Below, one piece after another: positions 42,208-49,042 of a stretch of DNA of 49,042 nucleotides (positions are counted from its first letter, which is position 1; each line of letters begins with the position of its first letter). Source of the DNA: Bacillota bacterium. Its GTDB lineage: Bacteria > Bacillota > Desulfitobacteriia > Desulfitobacteriales > JAJXUE01. Location: the NCBI GenBank assembly GCA_021811155.1, contig JAJZPO010000011.1:1-49042 (forward strand), read 5' to 3'. The notes below the pieces were generated by a model. The model had not been told where the DNA came from and searched no databases. It saw only the letters and a program-made list of their open reading frames with translations. Position numbers and translations under genes: made by a program.

Positions 42208-43879
42208 CAGAGAAGTGCCGCCGATTTGGACCACGGGTTGGACCGATGTATTGAACACCGGCACCTGGCGCAGCGCCATTCCGGTCCACCGTAAACGTCC
42301 CTCGCCCTGCCGCAGCGCTTGTCCTGTGGAAGGGGAGATACCTGTCTGGGTCCAGTTGGCCAGAGAAGAACGCCACCGGGAAGCGTGGCTGACCCTGGCG
42401 CTTAATAATCCAATGCCGGCCGTAACCGGGCGCATTTGCCACCATCCCTGTGAGGGAGAATGCAACCGGGGCCGGTATGACGGAGCTGTCTCGATCAATG
42501 CCCTGGAACAATTTCTCGGCGACTTGGCCCTGGAGCAGGGCTGGACCCTGCCGGAACCTCAAACCGGTCCGGAACAAAGGGTGGCCGGTCTGGAACAAAG
42601 AGTGGCGGTGATCGGCGGCGGGCCCGCCGGTTTGTCCTGCGCTTACCAGCTCCGGCTGAGGGGATACCGGGTGACCGTGTTTGAAGCCAGGCCCGAATTG
42701 GGCGGTGTGCTGCGCTATGGAATTCCCCGCTACCGGCTGCCGGAGGCAGTATTGGCTGGGGAAATCCGGCGCCTATTGGCCTTGGGTATCGAGGTTTCCC
42801 TTAACCGGCAGGTTACAGCCGCTGATTTGAAGGAGTTGGAAGAGGAATATGCCGCCGTGTTTCTGGCCATTGGGGCGGGTAAGGCCAAACTCCTGCCCCA
42901 GTTTCCCGCTGGAGACGCCCGGGTCTTTGACGGCCTGAACTTTCTGGATGCGGTCAATACCGGCAGTTCACCTCGCTTGGGCCGCCAGGTGGTGGTTATC
43001 GGCGGCGGCAGTGTGGCCATGGATGCAGCCCGCTCAGCCCGCAGGCTGGGTAGCCAGGTGAAGGTCCTGGCTCTGGAGAGCAAGGGGTCTCTGCCCGCCC
43101 AGGCGGACGAAGTGCGCGAGGCCCTGGAGGAAGGTGTTCTGCTCTATGACGGGGCCATGGTACAAGAGATAGGCGGGGAGGGGGAAAGGCTCAGCCTGGC
43201 CTGCTGCAAGGTTGTGCTGGACACAGGAGCGCCTCAGGGGGTTCTTCGGCCCGTAGCGCTTCCAGGCACCGGGTTTGCGCTGGAGGCGGACAATATAATC
43301 CTGGCTATAGGCCAGGATCCCGACCTGAGCGGCTGGGATGAAAAACTGGGCAGGGACAAGGAGTTATTGGCGGTGGACTTCAGAGGTATGACCAGCCGCC
43401 GGGGCGTTTTTGCCGGCGGCGACGCGGCAAGTTATGAACGCTATGTCTCTGCTGCAATTGGCCAGGGGAAAAAAGCTGCCGCCGGAATCGCAGCTTTCCT
43501 GAGCGGAGAGGTTTGGTCCGAGGAGCCGGCTATTACAGCGGGCGAGGTCTCTTTCGCAGAAGTCAATACCTTTTATTTCCCTGTGCTCCCAAGGCAAGAG
43601 AGGGAGACACTTCCGGTCGAAGCCAGACTGGGGAACTTTGCCGAGGTGAAGGGCGGGTATGGCCGGGCTGAGGCCCAGCTTCAGGCCGAACGCTGTTTTA
43701 GCTGCGGCCAGTGTCTGGAATGCGACAATTGCTACTATTTCTGCCCGGATATGGCAGTGGTCAAAGATTCCTCCCTGGCGGAACATTACCGTGTGCTGGA
43801 CCAGTATTGCAAAGGGTGCGGCAGCTGCGTGGAGGAATGTCCCCGGGGCGCGGTGGTCTTGAAGGAGGAGACACGATGA
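42194..43879 (+). CDS. GltD-like FAD/NAD(P) oxidoreductase fused to a two-cluster ferredoxin domain
   Basis: This 561-residue protein joins a glutamate-synthase-small-subunit-like flavoprotein to a C-terminal ferredoxin. The N-terminal cysteines (CRSACPVEGEIP, CHHPCEGECNRG) would hold two [4Fe-4S] clusters; FAD binding is at VIGGGPAGLSCAYQLR and NAD(P) binding at VVIGGGSVAMDAAR. The C-terminal part reads CFSCGQCLECDNC...CP and CKGCGSCVEECP. It should pass electrons from the thiamine-diphosphate subunits to NAD(P), as the FAD subunit of NAD-dependent phenylglyoxylate dehydrogenase does. Overlaps on both sides show it is part of the complex. An adapted pyruvate synthase is the alternative. Confidence 0.88.
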   Translation: MSQVNREVPPIWTTGWTDVLNTGTWRSAIPVHRKRPSPCRSACPVEGEIPVWVQLAREERHREAWLTLALNNPMPAVTGRICHHPCEGECNRGRYDGAVSINALEQFLGDLALEQGWTLPEPQTGPEQRVAGLEQRVAVIGGGPAGLSCAYQLRLRGYRVTVFEARPELGGVLRYGIPRYRLPEAVLAGEIRRLLALGIEVSLNRQVTAADLKELEEEYAAVFLAIGAGKAKLLPQFPAGDARVFDGLNFLDAVNTGSSPRLGRQVVVIGGGSVAMDAARSARRLGSQVKVLALESKGSLPAQADEVREALEEGVLLYDGAMVQEIGGEGERLSLACCKVVLDTGAPQGVLRPVALPGTGFALEADNIILAIGQDPDLSGWDEKLGRDKELLAVDFRGMTSRRGVFAGGDAASYERYVSAAIGQGKKAAAGIAAFLSGEVWSEEPAITAGEVSFAEVNTFYFPVLPRQERETLPVEARLGNFAEVKGGYGRAEAQLQAERCFSCGQCLECDNCYYFCPDMAVVKDSSLAEHYRVLDQYCKGCGSCVEECPRGAVVLKEETR

Positions 43880-45033
43880 GAAAGGAACACACCCGCTTGC
43901 TGCTGAACGGGAACCACGCCGTAGCTTACGGGGTCAGACTGGCCCAGGCCAAGGTAATTCCGGTTTACCCTATCACGCCGCAAACTCCGATTGTGGAAAA
44001 AATCTCGGAATTCCAGGCCAGGGGAGAAATGGAAGTTGAACTGATGACCGCGGAATCCGAGCACTCCGCCATGTCGGCCTGCATCACCGCTTCGTTGACT
44101 GGAGTCAGGGTGTTTACAGCCACAGCTTCCCAGGGCTTGATGCTGATGCATGAAATGCTGCACTATGCTTCAGGGGCGAGAACGCCTATCGTGATGGCCA
44201 ACGTCAACCGCACCATCGGATCCCCCTGGGGCTTTTGGCCTGACCAGACAGACAGCCTGGCCCAGCGGGACACGGGCTGGATTCAGTATTACTGTGAGCA
44301 TGGTCAGGAATCCCTGGATACCGTGCTTCAGGCTTACCGTGTGGCTGAGCAGGCGCTCTTGCCGGCCATGGTCGTGCATGAAGCCTTTTACGTTTCCCAT
44401 GCCCTGGAAGCGGTGGAGGTTCCGGACCAAACCATTGCTGACCGCTACCTGCCGCCCTTCGACCCGCCGCACCGGCTGGACCCGGAGATCGGGGAATCCT
44501 GGGGTAATACGGTGAACCAGGACATGTTTCACCGCCACCGCCATGACCTGGGACAGGCCATGGAAAGGGTGCCCGGCCTGGCCAGGGAAGCGGACGCCGA
44601 GTATAAGAAACTTACGGGCCGGGGTTACGGCATTATTGAACAGTACCGCTGCGACGGCGCGAAACTGGTGCTAGCCACTATGGGAAGCATGGCGGGAACG
44701 GCCCGGGAGGCAGCAGACCAACTGCGCAGCGCCGGCGTCGCCGTGGGCCTGTTAAAAGTGAAGCTGTTCAGGCCTTTCCCAACGGAAGACGTGCGCAAAG
44801 CCCTGCAGGGCGTGCCCAAAGTAATGGTGCTGGACCGCAATTTCGCTCCCGGCACCGGCGGCTTCCTGCACCAGGAGCTGAAGGCCGCCCTTTATGGCAT
44901 GGAAAACGCCCCGTCAGTGCACGGCTACCTGGCCGGGGTGGGCGGTACCAACGTTTCCCCCGCAAACATATTAGAACTGGCGCAAGCAGCCCTGACGGAA
45001 GGGCCTGCCGCCAATTCGGTCTGGAAGGGGTGA
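43876..45033 (+). CDS. 2-oxoacid:acceptor oxidoreductase, alpha subunit
   Basis: This 385-residue protein carries the alpha-subunit signatures: the YPITPQTP motif, AESEHSAMSACITASLTGVRVFTATASQG, and a C-terminal VMVLDRNFAPGTGG region. It starts at ATG 43876, overlapping the preceding stop (ATGA). It binds the 2-oxoacid and CoA with the beta subunit. Members acting on pyruvate, 2-oxoisovalerate, oxalate or phenylglyoxylate cannot be told apart by eye. Confidence 0.92.
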   Translation: MRKEHTRLLLNGNHAVAYGVRLAQAKVIPVYPITPQTPIVEKISEFQARGEMEVELMTAESEHSAMSACITASLTGVRVFTATASQGLMLMHEMLHYASGARTPIVMANVNRTIGSPWGFWPDQTDSLAQRDTGWIQYYCEHGQESLDTVLQAYRVAEQALLPAMVVHEAFYVSHALEAVEVPDQTIADRYLPPFDPPHRLDPEIGESWGNTVNQDMFHRHRHDLGQAMERVPGLAREADAEYKKLTGRGYGIIEQYRCDGAKLVLATMGSMAGTAREAADQLRSAGVAVGLLKVKLFRPFPTEDVRKALQGVPKVMVLDRNFAPGTGGFLHQELKAALYGMENAPSVHGYLAGVGGTNVSPANILELAQAALTEGPAANSVWKG

Positions 45034-45039
45034 TCTGCT

Positions 45040-45903
45040 TTGGGTTATTCGATCGCAGAAGAAAAAATCTTCAACTCCGGCCATGCGGCCTGCCCAGGGT
45101 GCAGTGAAGCCCTGGCTATCCGCTACATTGTGAACACCTTGGGCCGCGACACCATTGCTGTAGTGCCTCCTTCCTGTATAGCGATTATCTCCGGCCCGCA
45201 GCCTTATAGCTCCATGCGTATCCCGGTCTATCAAACCACGCTCGAGTCCAGCGCTGCTTCGGCAGCCGGAATCAAACGGGCGCTGAAAGCGAAAGGCAAC
45301 GACCACACCAAGGTGGTGGTGATAGCCGGGGACGGCGGCACCTACGATATCGGCTTCCAGGCCCTGTCTTCCGCGGCGGAGCGCAATGAAGACTTCATCT
45401 ATGTGTGTCTGGATAACGAAGGCTACATGAATACGGGCGCGCAAAAAAGTTCCTCTACACCTTACCTGGCCTATACTACTTCCACCCCGTCGGGCAAACC
45501 CACCCCGAAAAAGAACCTGGCTGAGATTATGGCAGCCCACGGCATTCCTTATGTGGCCACCGCCACTACCGGTTATCCCGACGACCTGGCCCGCAAGGTG
45601 GCCCGGGCCAGGGAACTGAAGGGGATGCGCTTCATCCTGGTCCTGACACCATGCCTTGACGGCTGGGGCCTGGCAGATAACGCCGGACCGAAAACTTCTC
45701 GCCTGGCGGTGGAGAGCGGTATCTTTCCGCTTTACGAAGTAGAAGACGGGGTGCGCTACACCCTCAATTACGGTTCCAAAGGAATCCCTGTAGGCGCCTA
45801 CTTTTCCCAGCAGAGCCGGTTCAAGCACCTCGCCCAGGCGCAGCTGGACGAAATCCAGACTATGGTGGACGTGAACTGGCGGCGGCTGCAGACAAAGTTC
45901 TGA
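45040..45903 (+). CDS. 2-oxoacid:acceptor oxidoreductase, beta (thiamine diphosphate) subunit
   Basis: This 287-residue protein has the thiamine-diphosphate motif GDGGTYDIGFQALSSAAER...LDNEGYMNTG and cysteines for one [4Fe-4S] cluster (ACPGCSEAL near the start, VPPSC, and one further Cys). It begins at TTG 45040 with AAGGGG eight bases upstream. It completes the four-gene oxidoreductase. The next gene follows after 63 bases without a terminator. Confidence 0.92.
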   Translation: MGYSIAEEKIFNSGHAACPGCSEALAIRYIVNTLGRDTIAVVPPSCIAIISGPQPYSSMRIPVYQTTLESSAASAAGIKRALKAKGNDHTKVVVIAGDGGTYDIGFQALSSAAERNEDFIYVCLDNEGYMNTGAQKSSSTPYLAYTTSTPSGKPTPKKNLAEIMAAHGIPYVATATTGYPDDLARKVARARELKGMRFILVLTPCLDGWGLADNAGPKTSRLAVESGIFPLYEVEDGVRYTLNYGSKGIPVGAYFSQQSRFKHLAQAQLDEIQTMVDVNWRRLQTKF

Positions 45904-45966
45904 CTTCTGTATTCCGACCCCAGAGACCTGCCAGTAAGAATAATGAGTAGAAGGAGGTAATTTGCA

Positions 45967-47307
45967 GTGGGAAAACTGGTACTCAAAGGAGGACGCCTGG
46001 TCATACCCGGTGTCGGGATTGTGTCAGCAGACGTGCTGATGGAAAACGGCAAAATCGAAGCTGTGGGTTATGGACTGACAGGGGATAAGGAGGTCGATGT
46101 CTCCGGCAAATACGTCCTGCCTGGACTAATCGACCCACATATCCATCTGGGCATTTTTGGCGACCTGGCAGAAGAAATGGAAAAGGAAACAGCCTCGGCC
46201 TTAATGGGCGGCGTCACCACCGTGGGTTGTTACATGGGGGGGCCAAATCCCTATTTACAGGACTTCAAAAACACCATCGCTCTGGCGGATGCCAAGTCAG
46301 CCACAGATATCTTTTTCCACCTTTCCATCATGACCCCGGCGCAGCAGCAGGAGATCCCGGCCTATGCCGCTGAACTGGGCATTACGTCCTTCAAAATGTA
46401 CATGTCGGGTATCCCAGGGCTGATCCCGGATGTGGATGATGGGTTTATGCTGCAAACTCTGGAACTTGCCGCCGGTCTGGGCGATAAGGCTACGGTCTGC
46501 GTCCATGCGGAAAATCCTCATCTCATCAGGGTTGCCACGGAACGGGTTAAGGCCCGGGGCGGGGAAACCCTGGCAGACTGGTCCGATACCCACCCCAACG
46601 CTGCCGAGGCAGACGCGGTGCGCAGGGCGGCCTATCTCAACGATTTGGCCGGCAGCCGGTTGTATATTGTCCACGTCTCCACAGCCGAGAGCGTTCAAGC
46701 CTTGACGGAATTAAAACCCCGCTATCCCCGGTTGTTCGCAGAAACCACTTCGCCTTATCTCTCCATCGACAAGTTCAGTCCCCTGGGCCTGGTGGCCCAT
46801 ATGGTACCGCCCTTCCGGGAGCCGGAAAGCGTGGATGCCCTGTGGCAGGGCTTGAAGGCGGGAATCCTGGATACCGTTGGCACAGACAATGTCACACTTA
46901 CCCTTGACCTTAAGGGCGCCGGCAAAGGGATTTGGGGCGCTATGCCCGGGTACCCTGCGGTGGGCACGAGCTTGCCGGTGATGCTGCATCACGGGGTTAA
47001 TGGGCGGGGATTTGAACTCCTCAGATTGGCAGAGGTCATGAGCAAAAATCCGGCGCAGATCTTCGGAGTCTACCCACAGAAGGGCACCATCGCGCCGGGC
47101 AGTGACGCCGACCTGGTGGTTATCGATACCGGCTTGGTGAAAGAAGTACGGCATGAAGAACTGGGTTCACGCGCTGATTTCAGCCTTTATGACGGGCAAA
47201 ATCTGCAAGGGTGGCCGGTCATGACCATTAAGGCCGGTCAGGTTGTGGTTCAAAACGGCAAAATGATAGGAGACAGAAAAGGCGGTTTCCTTAAAAGGAG
47301 TTTGTAA
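45967..47307 (+). CDS. dihydropyrimidinase/hydantoinase/allantoinase-family amidohydrolase
   Basis: This 446-residue enzyme shows the binuclear metal site of cyclic amidohydrolases: DPHIHLG near residue 57, the Lys in SFKMYMSG that is usually carbamylated, HAEN, HVSTAES and the Asp in GTDNVTL. Such enzymes open hydantoin, dihydropyrimidine, allantoin or similar cyclic amides. It starts at GTG 45967 with AAGGAGG upstream and follows the oxidoreductase operon. A joint pathway in which a ring is hydroxylated by the molybdenum enzyme and opened here would fit, but other substrates are possible. Confidence 0.88.
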   Translation: MGKLVLKGGRLVIPGVGIVSADVLMENGKIEAVGYGLTGDKEVDVSGKYVLPGLIDPHIHLGIFGDLAEEMEKETASALMGGVTTVGCYMGGPNPYLQDFKNTIALADAKSATDIFFHLSIMTPAQQQEIPAYAAELGITSFKMYMSGIPGLIPDVDDGFMLQTLELAAGLGDKATVCVHAENPHLIRVATERVKARGGETLADWSDTHPNAAEADAVRRAAYLNDLAGSRLYIVHVSTAESVQALTELKPRYPRLFAETTSPYLSIDKFSPLGLVAHMVPPFREPESVDALWQGLKAGILDTVGTDNVTLTLDLKGAGKGIWGAMPGYPAVGTSLPVMLHHGVNGRGFELLRLAEVMSKNPAQIFGVYPQKGTIAPGSDADLVVIDTGLVKEVRHEELGSRADFSLYDGQNLQGWPVMTIKAGQVVVQNGKMIGDRKGGFLKRSL

Positions 47308-47335
47308 CAAAGAACTGAAAGAGGAGGGATGCTGT

Positions 47336-49042
47336 TTGGCTAAGAGTCAGTTAGCCGAAAACCCCAAAGACTATTGGGTGAAAAGCGCCTGCAAGATGTG
47401 CATTCACAGCTGCGCCATCCTGGTCCATGTCCAAAACGGAGTAGTCGTAAAAATCGAAGGAGACCCTGAAAACGAGAACAACAAAGGGAAACTCTGTCCG
47501 AAGGGCCAGGCGGGAATAATGCGGCTCTATGATCCGAACCGGGTCAAGACGCCCTTGAAGCGCACGAACCCGGAAAAGGGCCCAGGAGTCGACCCCAAAT
47601 GGCAGGCCATATCCTGGGATGAAGCCTACGACATTGTAGCCAAAAGGCTGAAAAAAATCAGGGAAGAAGATCCCCGCAAGCTCCTGGTCTCCATCAACGA
47701 TTTTCACCGCATCCACCTTTGGGGCTGGGGCGCCGCTTTCGGGTCCGCCAATTACTTTTCCACCGTGGGCCAGTATTGCGGCGCAGCCTATCACCCCATC
47801 AACGGCACCCTGGACGGCTCCTTCGCTGCGGTAAATGACTATGAGTACTGCAATTACTGGATCCAAATCGGGGGCGGGGACGGTTTTTCCTCCCACCTGC
47901 ATGTAGCGGGCTCCATTAAACGCATGGCGGAAGCCAGGGTGAACCGGGGGATGAAAGTAGTAGTGGTGGAACCCCGCATGTCCACCGGAGCTGCCAAAGC
48001 CGATGAGTGGGTACCCATCCTGCCGGGTACGGACCGGGCTTTTGTGTTGGGGATGGTACATGTGCTCCTGCATGAGTTAGACCTTTATGATGCTGATTTT
48101 CTTAAGCGCCGCAGCAATGGTCCCTACCTCATTGGACCTGACGGGTTGTTTGTACGTGAGCGCGAGAGCAGCAAACCCTTGGTCTGGGATGCCGGGGCAA
48201 GGGCCCCCAAAGCTTTTGATGACCCGGACATCCAGGACTTTGCCCTGGAAGGCAAGTATAAAGTGAACGGTGTTGAGTGCAGGCCTGCGTTCCAGGTCAT
48301 CAAAGATAGTTTGGCTGACCACACTCCGGAGCGAATGTCGAAAATCTGCACAGTGCCGGCTGAAACTATCCGGCGCATTGCCAAGGAGTTCGGCGAGGCC
48401 GCGCGCATCGGCAGCACCATCGTCATCGACGGGAAGGAATACCCGTACCGGCCGGCGGCGGTAAACTACTACCGCGGGGCCATCGGCCATGTGGATGGGG
48501 GACTTGACTCCATGTCCCTAAAGCTGATCAACCTCATTGTCGGCAATATCGATGTACCGGGAGGACATATCGGGGTAGGCCTGGACCATAGGCTGCTCCT
48601 GGTGGAGGAGGGCCCGGATGGCATGGTGAAACCCCAGCCTCACATCCTGCACCCTCCCTATGCCTTTGCGGGCAAACCGTACAGCTTCCAACTCATGGAG
48701 TGGTACCCCATCGGCATCGATCCAGGCCACCTGAGCGCAGACAATATCCTGAATCCGGAGAAATACGGCTTTGACTTCCAGCCGGAAGCATTGATAATTG
48801 AACACTCAAACCCCATGTGGAACCTTTCTAATACGGAAAAGGTGATGGAGGTCTTCCGGCGCCTGGATTTCATTGTGGCTATCGATGTGGTCTTGAACGA
48901 GTCAACCGAATGGGCCGATATAGTGCTGCCCGACCACACTTACCTGGAGTCCCATCTTCTGATTGACATCGAGCCACCGGTGGTTACCGGCCATGTCTAC
49001 CGCCGTCCGGTTATCGAGCCCCTCTATGACAGCCGGGACGCC
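47336..49042 (+). CDS. cytoplasmic molybdopterin oxidoreductase, 3' truncated by window edge
   Basis: The frame is open from TTG 47336, seven bases after GGAGGG, to the end of the window (569 codons). It has no TAT signal, so it is cytoplasmic. The [4Fe-4S] motif is CKMCIHSC with the fourth Cys in KLCPKGQAG. The molybdopterin regions VVVVEPRMSTGAAKADEWVP and GNIDVPGGHIG identify the DMSO-reductase superfamily. A Cys in QYCGAAYHPINGT lies where the molybdenum ligand may be. It resembles acetylene-hydratase/thiosulfate-reductase-like branches more than nitrate reductases. It follows the amidohydrolase by 28 bases and is probably in the same operon. The dinucleotide-binding C-terminus is missing. 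Confidence 0.87.
   Translation, partial: MAKSQLAENPKDYWVKSACKMCIHSCAILVHVQNGVVVKIEGDPENENNKGKLCPKGQAGIMRLYDPNRVKTPLKRTNPEKGPGVDPKWQAISWDEAYDIVAKRLKKIREEDPRKLLVSINDFHRIHLWGWGAAFGSANYFSTVGQYCGAAYHPINGTLDGSFAAVNDYEYCNYWIQIGGGDGFSSHLHVAGSIKRMAEARVNRGMKVVVVEPRMSTGAAKADEWVPILPGTDRAFVLGMVHVLLHELDLYDADFLKRRSNGPYLIGPDGLFVRERESSKPLVWDAGARAPKAFDDPDIQDFALEGKYKVNGVECRPAFQVIKDSLADHTPERMSKICTVPAETIRRIAKEFGEAARIGSTIVIDGKEYPYRPAAVNYYRGAIGHVDGGLDSMSLKLINLIVGNIDVPGGHIGVGLDHRLLLVEEGPDGMVKPQPHILHPPYAFAGKPYSFQLMEWYPIGIDPGHLSADNILNPEKYGFDFQPEALIIEHSNPMWNLSNTEKVMEVFRRLDFIVAIDVVLNESTEWADIVLPDHTYLESHLLIDIEPPVVTGHVYRRPVIEPLYDSRDA

Noticed and set aside
1191-48939. Many open frames on the minus strand, some over 200 codons, for example opposite the OYE, cytochrome and Mo-enzyme genes
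   Set aside because: They mirror strongly recognisable + strand genes, lack ribosome sites and known domains, and result from GC-rich codon use.

Overview
All recognisable genes in this window lie on the + strand. Together they look like a stretch of chromosome from an anaerobic, low-oxygen-respiring member of the Clostridia; a Peptococcaceae-like organism is my inference. The reasons are strong GGAGG ribosome-binding sites, many GTG and TTG starts, the ResB/CcsA (system II) cytochrome c assembly pair, an LTA-synthase-type sulfatase, and sigma-54 enhancer-binding regulators placed next to anaerobic aromatic-catabolism genes. No tRNA, rRNA, CRISPR array, transposase or phage gene was seen.

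Region 1 (1-16 kb) is respiratory. It starts with a ResB fragment cut by the window edge, then CcsA, a small membrane protein and a B12-binding radical SAM protein. Next come an NHL beta-propeller protein, a large exported multiheme c-type cytochrome (13 CXXCH motifs, then an in-frame TAG, then 2 more CXXCH in the same frame) and a second ResB. A molybdopterin oxidoreductase operon follows (TAT-exported catalytic subunit, four-cluster ferredoxin subunit, NrfD-type membrane anchor). It has a consensus CRP-type palindrome about 72 bp upstream of the predicted transcription start. An OmpR/histidine kinase pair closes the region.

Region 2 (16-18.7 kb) holds a structured non-coding element bounded by 15-bp inverted repeats, a small zinc-ribbon gene and an LtaS-like sulfatase.

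Region 3 (18.8-33.7 kb) is an aromatic-hydrocarbon module. One sigma-54 promoter precedes an operon headed by an unusual old-yellow-enzyme/dienoyl-CoA-reductase relative, followed by four small genes. A sigma-54 activator gene follows. A second sigma-54 promoter precedes eight genes whose families and order match bbsABCDEFGH, the beta-oxidation of benzylsuccinate formed by fumarate addition to toluene. An aromatic-acid-type MFS transporter follows. The fumarate-adding glycyl-radical enzyme itself is not in the window. A related substrate such as naphthylmethylsuccinate or a hydroxybenzylsuccinate is equally compatible.

Region 4 (34-49 kb) starts with two adjacent PAS/sigma-54 activators with TyrR-like C-termini. 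Two operons follow, each with a sigma-54 promoter and several copies of the palindrome GGTA(A/C)-N6-GTACC upstream. The first encodes a three-subunit molybdenum hydroxylase. The second encodes a 2-oxoacid oxidoreductase with a fused FAD/ferredoxin subunit, a dihydropyrimidinase-like amidohydrolase and a second molybdopterin oxidoreductase cut by the window end. The shared palindromes suggest one regulon and a coherent but unidentified catabolic pathway.
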